Origin: Trichoplusia ni
Lineage: Eukaryota > Arthropoda > Insecta > Lepidoptera > Noctuidae
Direction of reading: 5' to 3'
Length of the DNA: 64,000 bases
NCBI RefSeq assembly: GCF_003590095.1
Contig: NC_039478.1
Coordinates: forward strand, 1,240,001 to 1,304,000
The position numbers and the translations under genes were made by a program. The notes beneath the pieces were generated by a model that had not been told where the DNA came from, did not search any database, and saw nothing but the letters and a program-made list of their open reading frames with translations. Positions 56,201-64,000 of the stretch are shown here, piece after piece (position 1 is the stretch's first letter; each line of letters starts with the position of its first letter).

Positions 56201-58293
56201 CAAAGGAGGTTGGTTATATTTAGATTGAAGGATTTTTTCTCAACAACACCTTCACCCTCTGGCTTGTCGCTGAGGCGTAACAAAGCTTGTCGAGATGATA
56301 ATAATAGTCTACTAGAAAATATCACGCGATAGGCGATGTTACGTAAAGAGCGGTAAATGTTATATAGGTACCACGCAAAATGTGTTCAAAGTCATCATCA
56401 TCATTTCTCTGCCCTAAACCCATTTTTTTTATCCCACAAGAGCTCTTTACAGACATAACATCCTTCACGCAATCCATGAAATGCATCCATAATGCCCCTG
56501 GTTGTCCTCTTCCCATATATTCAACCACAGCCATGTTCCACACCTCATTTATTTAAACTTCACCACTTTTTAATGACAAAATTAAATGGACGGCACCCAA
56601 GCCGTACACCCCACACACCGCATCGGTAGAAACAAGCAAAAGATTAACTTATTATGACTAATATTTATTTCCAACTTCCTTGTAACTTAAGAATTTGTTT
56701 TTGAACCGATCTCTTTGATTTATTATTGCTATATATTTAGCATGTACTGTTATAAGACCTACTAATTTAATGCGAAGACATCACAAACTAGACAGAACTA
56801 CCTATTGGAATCTAAAATCTCCGCCCACGTGTAAATCATCAAATGTTTATATCAATGCAATTTCTACTGATTCTTGAAAGACTTGCTAAATCTTGGGAAA
56901 CCAACAAGCTGACTTGTGCAGGTAAAATACTCCTTATTGCATAGTACCACTTGATAATATTTATAGTTCTATTTTTTTGCGAGCTTTTGCCTGTGCATCA
57001 TACGAGTACATAATATGTTACACCTTACACCGAATCACAGCGACGGATCGCGAAAAAGTGTTAACTTAATATTTCTATTACAATAAAAATTATAATATAT
57101 ATGGTTATATATACAGCATGTACTATCTACGTATAATAATATGTAGCATACATATGTCATGTGTTCGTCCACCGATATGAATCGTTTCTTACATGATTCC
57201 AGTTGGTTGTCTGTGAATAATTGCTGTAATAGCCTCATTATTTGGCATGAATGAATGGATAAATGTTATTTTCTGTATTTTCCTGCTATTGTACAATCAA
57301 GTCACAATACTATAAGTAATAATGCAGGTATGCCTATGACGTAGGAGTAGTCTTGCAGACATTGTGTATGGAATTATGTGTTGAAGAAAATGAAGAGAAT
57401 TAAATTATTTTATTATTGCACAAATAGTGCACTCTTATAAAATATGCCACTTAATGATCATAAACCGAGCGTCCGTAGAAAAATGGCTAAAAAAACAGAA
57501 TAAGTGCTTAGTTTATTCTAAAGTGTGTTGTGTGTGATTAATTGTCTAAAGTGATCGGGTAAAGAATTTTACCCGATCACTTTAGGCAATTATTCTTGAT
57601 TTTTTTAGCACGTCCAAGTCAGTTATTGCACTTGAAGGATCGTTCAGGGCTTCATACATACTGTATATAAATATTCAGAAACTTAGATAAGGTCACTTGC
57701 AGGACGTATGTATTTTAATTTTCATGAAAAATAAAGTGCAAAAAAGGTAAACACCACCCTTTATACATAATTACTTATTGCTGTTTTGTCCTTGCATGTA
57801 TGTTACATCCATACAATTTGATGTGGCTTTAAAAACGGCAATTTATTGTTTAGTACAAAAGTCATAACAATAAACTCAACATCTACGTAAAAACTTATTT
57901 TACTTTAAACGTCATTAATATTTTTTTGGTTAATATTTAATATACAATGCGTCAATATTTAGGATAAATTGAGATAAAATAACATTTAAGCAAAGGTACG
58001 CGTATTTATCGGGATCGTCCGACTAGTTGCGAAAGCAAACGGACTAAAGGCGATTCTGCCGCGTTTACTCTAAAACTAGTAGGGCGAAGTTGTATCAATT
58101 AAGTATGAACCATTCTCACAAAAGCTTTTAGAAAGAATAGTAAAGGGAAAGAAACATAAAATATAAAACGTATATTGCTCACCTTTGCTGCTGCTCTGTC
58201 AGCGCAAATCGATACAATAAATTGATGGTGTAGTAGAGTGTGAGATATGCTAGTAGCTCCCGCCACACCAGCTTGTACACGCTGCCTCTCCAT
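25667..58293 (-). CDS. Best: Bestrophin chloride channel, 5' exon missing
   Basis: Nine exons give about 650 residues: 58293-58183, 40479-40308, 30012-29883, 29754-29516, 28501-28373, 28080-27973, 27629-27399, 26999-26735 and 26231-25667. Bestrophins form pentameric Ca2+-activated anion channels in the plasma membrane. Family hallmarks are VYKLVWREL in the first helix, the pore-neck stretch IPMSFVLGFYVSLVVKRWW with I, F and F in the neck positions, the WLKVAEVLINPFGEDDDD Ca2+-clasp block, and IVDEMHEEHPELLKDQYW. The cytosolic tail is Ser/Pro-rich and variable, as in other bestrophins. The usual start (about 29 residues before W-R-G-S) is absent and presumably lies past 64,000. Introns of 17.7 kb and 10.3 kb dominate the locus. 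The last junction has a one-base phase conflict. Which insect paralogue this is cannot be told. Confidence 0.95.
26273..26351 (-). repeat. tRNA-derived pseudogene or SINE head
   Basis: A 79-bp minus-strand segment starts ctgctcggatagccaagtgg and ends gagggagcag, so the ends pair as ctgctc/gagcag. It has an A-box-like tagccaagtgg and a B-box-like ggattcaaatcc. The anticodon arm is not convincing, so it is more likely a tRNA-derived repeat than a working tRNA. It sits in the last bestrophin intron. Confidence 0.55.
26735..26999 (-). CDS. Best: Bestrophin exon: cytosolic tail, first part
   Basis: A 265-nt exon, acceptor tttcag, donor gtaaaa, phase 0 in and 1 out. It encodes ESVDTPLVERRKNWFQRQIS, a Ser-rich basic stretch with likely kinase sites and KMSLYERLVGRKSGRGQHR. 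If unspliced, the frame would stop at 26661. Confidence 0.9.
27399..27629 (-). CDS. Best: Bestrophin exon: end of the conserved domain
   Basis: A 231-nt in-phase exon, donor gtaagt. It encodes AAYMIVDEMHEEHPELLKDQ and YWEEVVPKDLPYTVASEHYR, then a less conserved linker rich in charged residues ending DETYADY. Confidence 0.95.
27973..28080 (-). CDS. Best: Bestrophin exon: Ca2+ clasp
   Basis: A 108-nt in-phase exon. It encodes FCFYVGWLKVAEVLINPFGE followed by DDDDIELNWLIDRHIK. The EDDDD acidic cluster forms the family's Ca2+-binding clasp, and all its acidic residues are kept, so Ca2+ gating is likely. Confidence 0.96.
28373..28501 (-). CDS. Best: Bestrophin exon: third membrane segment
   Basis: A 129-nt in-phase exon between tttcag and gtacgt. 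It encodes VVTLALYTYFVAALMGRQLV and then PPAPGSTSKYEPDVYFPLFT with ALQ. Confidence 0.95.
29516..29754 (-). CDS. Best: Bestrophin exon: central cytosolic domain
   Basis: A 239-nt exon in phase 1 in and 0 out. It starts LMLESERKVFEKMDGKSPMS and holds the conserved KYWMPLVWATNIINRARKEG and LLVELSDIRRRLGALIGYD. It ends VPLVYTQ at donor gttagt. Confidence 0.96.
29883..30012 (-). CDS. Best: Bestrophin exon: RLMRRNIVRY segment
   Basis: A 130-nt exon, acceptor gttacag, donor gtaagt, leaving in phase 1. It encodes DETGRLMRRNIVRYAILAYV and continues to RRFPTWQHVVDS, a conserved cytosolic-to-helix segment of the family. Confidence 0.95.
30013..40307. other. Large bestrophin intron (10.3 kb)
   Basis: Mostly AT-rich sequence with no convincing exon. 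A GC-richer island at about 30610-30830 and a repeat at about 36250-36405 are described separately. The 119-codon plus-strand frame at 33739-34098 has low-complexity, Ile/Thr-rich content and no family likeness. Confidence 0.6.
36250..36405 (+). repeat. Dispersed RTE/SINE-like 3' fragment
   Basis: It contains accgaaatcggtccagccgt followed by tcaagcgtgaagggttaacaaac and ends in cataatattagta. The 'tccagccgtt...aacaaac...taatattagta' ending is the same type as the copies at 44.0, 47.8 and 50.1 kb. Confidence 0.55.
40308..40479 (-). CDS. Best: Bestrophin exon: pore neck and second helix
   Basis: A 172-nt exon with donor gttagt, phase 2 in and 0 out. It encodes IFEKVRQYFGAQSESIPMSF and then VLGFYVSLVVKRWWEQYKLL before PWPDTLALFISAGIPGA. 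The hydrophobic I-F-F gate residues of the neck are all present. Confidence 0.96.
43434..43700 (+). repeat. Dispersed insect repeat (RTE/SINE-like)
   Basis: It starts actagctgttgccagcgact and runs through tagcctaaagccttcctcg, gttcctgagattagcgcgtt and caaacaaacaaactctt to a TA-rich tail, the order seen in a common lepidopteran repeat. The family is recognised from memory, not by search. Confidence 0.65.
44030..44325 (+). repeat. Second copy of the dispersed repeat type
   Basis: It starts agtagctgttgcccgcgact followed by tcgtccgcgtgg and ends aaactttcgcctttataata with gtagtaggat. Its start matches the 43.4-kb copy and its end matches those at 47.8 and 50.1 kb. Confidence 0.65.
46975..47060 (+). 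repeat. Dispersed repeat fragment
   Basis: Contains gctcctaaacggctggaccaatttgaatg, the usual 'aaacggctggaccgattttgat' block of insect RTE/SINE-like 3' ends (quoted here in parts: cctaaacggctggaccaatt). Boundaries are approximate. Confidence 0.4.
47840..47991 (+). repeat. Dispersed repeat, 3' part
   Basis: It contains gtaccaagttttgtccaaat then ccgttcag and ends aaactttcgcttttataata with ttagtagg, the shared end of the family. Confidence 0.6.
48257..48441 (+). mobile_element. tRNA-derived SINE
   Basis: The head has an A-box-like taatctagtggtaagtgg and a B box gggtttgatacccag. The body reads atacccatcggggcaaagg and ends atgtgcatgtatttaaaaat with atacaagtat. This matches a SINE that is common in moth genomes (recognised from memory). 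Confidence 0.75.
50104..50272 (-). repeat. Dispersed repeat, reverse orientation
   Basis: On the minus strand it reads from gctgctacccgcgggccgcc to aactttcgcgtttataattt and cagtaggat. It is the same family as at 44.0 kb, inverted. Confidence 0.6.
50692..50840 (+). mobile_element. tRNA-derived SINE, diverged copy
   Basis: It contains ttgctctagaggatagtgg and the B box gtgggttcgatccttacc, then gatgaacacaatcatttatc, paralleling gagcatgatcatttgttc in the 48.3-kb copy. The boundaries are uncertain. Confidence 0.6.
53514..53640 (+). repeat. Dispersed 'ggtaccgtacc' repeat
   Basis: It contains tagggtaccgtaccgaaaaa, tattaagactccattgtctg, tccgtatctcaccagctgta and attttcacagatgatgta in the order of a repeat that is common in Lepidoptera. 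A poorer match may lie at 19.64-19.72 kb. Confidence 0.6.
56380..56545 (-). pseudogene. Non-LTR retrotransposon C-terminal relic
   Basis: The minus strand reads GRGQPGALWMHFMDCVKDVM, like the 'RGRPKKTWMDCVKDDM' end common in insect non-LTR elements, and runs into a (gat)n-like stretch at 56395-56404, as such 3' ends often do. No upstream RT remains. Assignment is by resemblance. Confidence 0.45.
57539..57592. repeat. 25-bp-stem near-perfect hairpin
   Basis: taattgtctaaagtgatcgg with gtaaa pairs with tttac and ccgatcactttaggcaatta around the loop gaat at 57564-57567. One mismatch is seen in 25 pairs. A T-rich stretch follows within 10 bases. It is too short for a typical MITE, and its role is unknown. 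Confidence 0.85.
58183..58293 (-). CDS. Best: Bestrophin exon: first transmembrane helix
   Basis: A 111-nt exon, acceptor ttccag, donor gtgagc. It begins WRGSVYKLVWRELLAYL and ends FALTEQQQ with two bases of the next Arg. Phase is 2 in and 2 out. It corresponds to the second coding exon of typical bestrophins. Confidence 0.95.
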
Positions 58294-60071
58294 CTGGAAG
58301 CGAAAGTAAACTCATAAATCTATATAAACGTATTGCAAAATGAGGAAGAAAGCCATCGGTCGTAACGAGAGCCGACTGGCCAGCCGACCTTGCCGTCGAC
58401 ACGTGACACACGCGTATAAATTCACTATTCTCAGAAAAGTAATTGTTATTATACATCGATAACACGCCGGTTACACGACTATGACCTCATGCGCTCCTCA
58501 AAACTACATACAATACTGCCTTACAAAAACATTCATGATACGTAGATGAGCTATTAAGTATAAAAAAATCATCCATCGTAGATTACAAAGATCCATAATC
58601 AGTGAGCCCGGATCATGCTGGGTTCGCGTAGATTTATTATTCAAATTTTATTATGATAAAATAAAACCAAGTTGGTCGGGCGTGACGTGTTGTTACGAGC
58701 GAGGCGGCTTCTAAAAACTTGTTTAACGTCAGGGTGTCAGACAAAAAATCCAGTATAATTGCATGTCTAATCGCTTAGCCACGAGTCGGATGATTCTAGA
58801 AGTGATCCTCCGAAACTTAATAAAATATGCTCTCGTTTTGTGAAAATAACAGTTTTATAAAGAATTTTCTTCACTTTTTTTTCCGGGCTACATTCCTCCA
58901 TCCTCGATTTCATTCCATTCCATTCCTCGAAGTATCAGAGAAATATTTTCGCCCTACGATTTCCAAGAAAAAAAATCAAAGTCTGAGAAATTTAAAATAT
59001 AATTTAATCCGCTTTGATAGACATTAAGAGGTTTAATTATTATCAACAAATAACTAAGATTGTTTACGATAAACACCGTCTATTTTTATTTTCCTGAATT
59101 CTGAGAATGTCGTCAGAAAATTATTTGAACACTTTTATCGGGATCGGGGTGAATTTTTCCGAAAGGAAAGAATTTATTAGCATATTTTTGTTGAAACAAG
59201 TGCTCTGTAAATAAAACGAATATCACCTTTACGTTCCTGGGCACGCTTGGTATATCGTAGTTTAAGTTTTCAAAACTTGCACACTCACTGGTTAATAATG
59301 CTAAGACAATGGATATACGTTACAATCGACCGTAGGATGGGTTTAATTAAATTGTTAGCCAATTGTCAGAACGGCCTACATTCCCGATACAGCTTCTAAA
59401 ACTCTTGACAATGGATCTGTTCGAAATTTTGACAATTATCCTGGTTTACTCTTCTTAGGATGTGATATGTAGGATGATAAGTTAGGATGTGGCTACAAAG
59501 GAAGGTATCCTTAAACATGTATTTTTTCTAGCTTAAGAAGTTTTTTTAAATTTTCTAGACATCTGTAGTTCACCAGGTAATATTTTCGAAATATACTACG
59601 TTATTAATTGATAGGTATGCATGTTTTAACTTAAATGATGTAAGAAGTTCAATACCTATTCTGCTTAAACGGGCACAAAAGAATATAACTTTTACTCTGA
59701 GCTCAGACAGCGATTTTATTTTTAAATTTTATCCAATTTAAGTTAAGATTTATTTCAGAATGCAATTCAAAGAATTTCTCTTACGTTATGCAGAATCTGA
59801 TAAAACTAAACCGCGGGTTGCACAAACAAAATCTGTATACAATAGAGACAGATTTTACTTAAATAAATTGTTCATTCATAGTCAGTATCAAATTGATAGG
59901 TATAATTTCTAACGTCTACTCGACCAACGAAAACCTACGAAGGATATTTCGAGACCAATGGGCAAAAAAGAATCTGCACTAACCACAAATAAATTGGTAT
60001 CAGATCAAACATAAAAATTCATAAACTATTTACTTGAACTAGTTGAGGACACACGGGACAGCTCAGTACAA

Positions 60072-60115
60072 TCGACTCGCCTCAAAACTTGAAAGTATTG
60101 TGAGAGGCGAGTCGA
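60072..60115. repeat. 12-bp inverted repeat
   Basis: tcgactcgcctc at 60072-60083 pairs perfectly with gaggcgagtcga at 60104-60115 across a 20-nt loop, in a locally GC-rich patch. Confidence 0.7.
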
Positions 60116-63100
60116 GTGGGCGAGCGACCCACGCGACTTACTAATTGAATGAATACGTCCTTGCCTTTGATTCTGCCAATACTTATCAAAATAGATAATC
60201 CTTATTTGGAGCCGGCGACTTCGCCGCGTACGTTTTCGTCATATTTGGAGAACGAATTAACATTTAACACCTGTTACTGTCGGAAGTGGAGGCTATCGAA
60301 TTAGTTTATCATATTACGTATGCATTATCAGGCACTACATCCTTTAAGGCCGGTACAACGTCGTGACCAGAATACCTTACACTAACTCGCAAACTTTTTC
60401 GTTAAGCAACCGAAGTTTCTTAGAAGCCACTAGGCCCATACAAATATTCAAACAATTAATGAATATCGCAACAACCCTTTTTATATTCTTTAGAACTTGA
60501 AAGGTTTTTGTTTGCGAAACGAAGGCGTAATTGTTTTATTGGTAAACTTTTTTTGTACGTGCTTTATTTATGGCCAGTTTTATACAATTTTATAAAAGAT
60601 TGACTAATAGAATCGTTTTCAAATTCCTTGTAACGATTAAAAGTATTTGTAACTCAAACATTTCAAATTTAATTTCAAATCAGGCAAGCCTCTGGCAAAC
60701 TTACATTCTTGTGTACTCGTTTATGTATATTCGACACGTCCCGAATTTAATAGGAGACTCGACTGCCTGAATTTAATCTATGGATAGGTATACTCCGTTA
60801 TGCAAGAAATGCATCGTAATGTAACTGAAATTATTTTAGCAGACATCATTTATTGGCTTAGACAAAAAAATAATAAGAGAATATAACTGTTCAGGCAATT
60901 TTAAAAACTTTACAAAAATAATTTCTTCAAAATAATGAACTACATTGTCTGGACAGTTACCAACTTGAATTCGGCGGGCTTCTGAAAAAAAATGCAATCA
61001 AAATAAACAATCTAAAAATGGAATACATTTTTGATACTCCTTTGATTTGTATTTTTTTATAAGCTGATAGCTTTTTGCTAAATCCAATAAAAAAGCAGTG
61101 TTCTAAAATCGACCGACTTAGTATTAACAGTAAGATACCAACTTCTACATCAATCATACTAACATTTTATATTATATAACGTACCTACACTTAAAATAAG
61201 GTTTGTGAATACGTACATATTGCATCAGCCTGTACATACTCGTATTGCAAACTTCATCAACTGTGTAAAGAGCCTTGCTTCCGAGTAGCCTTTTATTCAT
61301 CAACCATTTTACGGCACTTTAACGAGCTATGGAGACAACCAGACATGTGTATCGATTTTGAAAACAGAGAGGTCTCTCCTATTAATAGTGTATACTGGTA
61401 ATATTTCACGGAGGAAGCTGGCTCCCCTCCCAGACAGGTGGGTTGCTTTCCCAAAACCACTTACAATTTCATCAGCTTAGTTGATTCCCGATTTATAGAT
61501 TCCAAGTAATAGATCGGCATAAACAACTTACTGTCGCACGACAAGTTATATTCCAAGTATTACATTACAGATAAATATGTTTTTTATCCATGTTCTTTTG
61601 GGAATTTTATGTTTTATTGATATCTGTACAACACGTGTAAACGTTAACTATAAAAGTAAAAGGGTATTTGACTAAATCTAATAATATAAATCTCTTTTGT
61701 CCGTCAGACAGATTATCAAACAATATTGAATATATGTTTTTCATTTTATCACATTATTTAAAAGTAAGGATGATGAAATGTATGGTGGTGGGGGCTAAAT
61801 CATCACTTGCTAGTAAAAAGCGTGCTGGTAAGTGACGTCACACGAGATTTTAAATCACTGTATCAGCTTTATTTTTTGTTTACGAGATAAACGAAAAAAT
61901 ACGTATTTAACATGGAAATCTGTATTACGGACTAAACATTTTTTTTGTTAAATACCCTATTATAGTAAAAATGTAAATCAGAATGGCACTGTTTCGATAT
62001 CGATTCAATCGGCTTCGAAACTTTCTCTGTTAGTATTCTAATAACCGAAGGAATGTCATAGGCAAAGTCTGTTTCCACTTTCAAATGATGGCAAAAACTT
62101 CCTAGAAAACAGTATAGTTAGTAGCTAGTAGCGTTCGACTGCGGTATGCCTGACAGTTTTGACGCATACCGATATTTTCACGGTACGATTAACGTGTTTG
62201 CCGCTAATCGAGCGACCGAAACCAGATTTCGAGTTTTTAATACACATAATACCATTGATATGCGCTAAAAAATACATGTTTTAGATGGAAATCGAGTAAT
62301 ATTAATTGTTTCGTGGTGATAGATATAGAAAGGAATGATTGTTTTATTGAATTGTGTGACGTGTTAAAAATGCCATTTAAATTTAATTCCATTAGTTTCC
62401 TAGTATTGGTTACATTGAAAGAGAAATACATCAAAATCTGTTGAGAATTAATAAATCCACGAGTGATTTAGTTTGCACGCGCGGCGCCAAGCAACGTCGG
62501 TCGTGATATGTAGCACAACTTGTGGTCGTTGACGTTGGACCACATCGAGAACTTGATTGACATTCTATTAACTATCTTCGTTGACCTTCACAGGGCATGA
62601 GGCGATAGTACAAAAAACATCGTTGCTTTCTGATAAAGTAAAATTAAGAAAAATTGCTTGTAATTTGGCCTCATTGTACTAATACTAAAATTATGATTGT
62701 TTTTAATGTTTTTAAGTTTACAGAGATCAGTTGTTGGCAGAATGTTTTGTGAAAACACAAAGACATCTACAAATATCTTTGACCTCGTCCATAGCTGCCG
62801 CTGTCGAACAGATTGTGAACACTTACTAATTATCTGCTAATATCAGTGCCGACCTTCGAAATCTGTACTTAACAACAAAAAACTATTGCTTAATCGATCT
62901 TGGATTATGACTCGTTAATAGTAGGTTAAAGACAAATAATTATACTACATCTGCGTGGAAAATATGAACGTAATTCTAAGTTGTTATTACTATGCGATAG
63001 CAAACTTTGTTTCTCAGTTCTCGAAGTATTCATCAAAATAATTGCAGACACAAAATTAAATTAAACTTAACACTTCAAAGTTTAACAATGGAATCTAGTA

Positions 63101-63786
63101 GCTGTGAAAAGAGAGCTGTTGATTGAGATTTAAAGGGAAATTGGAAATTCATGTAGTAAAAATAATTATAGTCTTATAATTATAGGCAAATGCATGTGCT
63201 TTTTGAAATTTTGAGATATTATAAGTAAAAAAGTATCTGAAAGTCTTTGTAGGAACACACATCCGCAGAGCAGTTTGTAAGTGACGCCACAACGGGACCT
63301 GAATACACCAGTGGGTGAACGCTGAAGGTGACTTCCAGCTCTTTCTTGTCTCACTGGCTAGCTAAAGATTATCGCTAGAGCTATATGCTCGGGGGTGGTG
63401 TCGAGTGGTGTTATAACGAAAATCCGTGTTTGTAGCTACCTTGGACAGTATATATCAAGTAAGAGTGGATGGCCCGCATGATGGCATCGCATTCTAGATA
63501 AAAATTCTCAACAAGGCCTCTGCATGTTGTACCTGTATCCCCGTGTTGCCTTTAACAAGCATATTGTTTCTTCTCTTGGTATTATCCCGTGTAAGAGATA
63601 TGTGACAAATGTAATTTATTCTCCACTGTCCTTGTTTTATGTAACACAAGTACATAAATAGGGCTATTAAATGTTAAAAGACATACCTACAAATAAGAGG
63701 GTAGAGAATTAGGAGTGCAAGTAAATAAACCAATATTTTATTTCCATGAATTCACTTAAGTTTAGAAAATATATAACAGGAATTTA

Positions 63787-63805
63787 TGTGTGTGTGTGTG
63801 TGTGT
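63787..63805. repeat. (TG)n microsatellite
   Basis: A pure tg run of nine units plus one base. It forces a His/Thr repeat in the overlapping minus-strand frame at 63762-63965, which is therefore not a gene. Confidence 0.95.
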
Positions 63806-64000
63806 TAAAATGTGTTCTAACCCTTTGGGTATACTTAGATGTAAATCTTAAAGACAGAAGCGATGACCAGTGTGCGGTATTGACCGGTCTGCGAAACACT
63901 TGCCGTTTATTTGCACATCGGATTCCAACTGGATTCTTATGAGGTGTTATAATCGCTATACACACAATAACTTGTTACATACAGGTTGGATAATTGCGGT

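Larger units (their letters stand above)
40480..58182. other. Very large bestrophin intron (17.7 kb)
   Basis: Between the first and second recovered bestrophin exons I found only AT-rich DNA with SINE/RTE-like fragments, a non-LTR relic and a strong hairpin, each listed separately. No nested gene could be supported on either strand. Confidence 0.6.
58294..64000. other. Upstream bestrophin intron or flank
   Basis: I searched the minus strand for the bestrophin start exon and did not find it. No other gene is supported. A GC-richer patch at 63240-63350 is open in several frames, but I could not identify it. Confidence 0.5.

Noticed and set aside
63166..63354. Candidate missing bestrophin first exon
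   Set aside because: None of its frames shows the conserved bestrophin N-terminal pattern, and no donor gives the phase needed by exon 58293.
1..64000. CRISPR arrays, rRNA, bacterial operons or viral genes
   Set aside because: No regularly spaced repeats, rRNA cores or bacterial gene arrangement were seen; all coding evidence is eukaryotic and intron-containing or from retro/DNA transposons.

Overview
The window looks like nuclear DNA of a lepidopteran insect, most likely a noctuid-type moth. It is AT-rich and has small coding exons with GT-AG introns. It carries repeat families I associate with Lepidoptera: a short retroelement at 15.86-16.0 kb, tRNA-derived SINEs, and repeats with a 'gcccgcgacttcgtccgcgtgg'-type start. 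It also holds Penelope-like, foldback and MITE-like elements. Nothing here is bacterial or organellar. Species assignment is inference.

Layout. 1-2.5 kb has no supported gene, only a possible foldback repeat. 2.5-5.2 kb is a head-to-head inverted pair of 5'-truncated Penelope-like retroelements (RT plus GIY-YIG endonuclease) inside one 13-bp target duplication. 7.3-13.1 kb (minus) is a nine-exon gene that I could splice with every phase consistent. It gives a 447-residue CCCH zinc-finger protein resembling ZC3H10, with an alternative first exon at 14.28 kb. From about 15-16.5 kb to 23.58 kb (plus) runs a divergently transcribed, partly resolved gene for a Lys/Arg/Asp-repeat protein. Its C-terminal coiled-coil exon resembles that of the CCCH neighbour, which suggests a head-to-head duplicated pair. 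One of its introns holds a 1,688-bp foldback element with modular inverted repeats and a perfect 8-bp target duplication; other introns hold a retroelement with an 18-bp duplication, a non-LTR relic and a MITE.

25.67-58.29 kb (minus) is a bestrophin chloride-channel gene. Nine exons are recovered, ending in a true stop. The exon with the initiator methionine was not found and probably lies beyond base 64,000. Two introns are very large (10.3 and 17.7 kb) and are mostly unremarkable AT-rich sequence with scattered SINE/RTE-like fragments. The last splice junction is out of phase by one base, next to an A5 run.

The most unusual structures are the Penelope inverted dimer, the modular foldback element and the divergent gene pair. 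The CCCH and KSKRD-repeat genes appear to share one promoter interval (about 14.3-15.4 kb). The bestrophin gene is convergent with the KSKRD-repeat gene, and their stops are about 2.1 kb apart.
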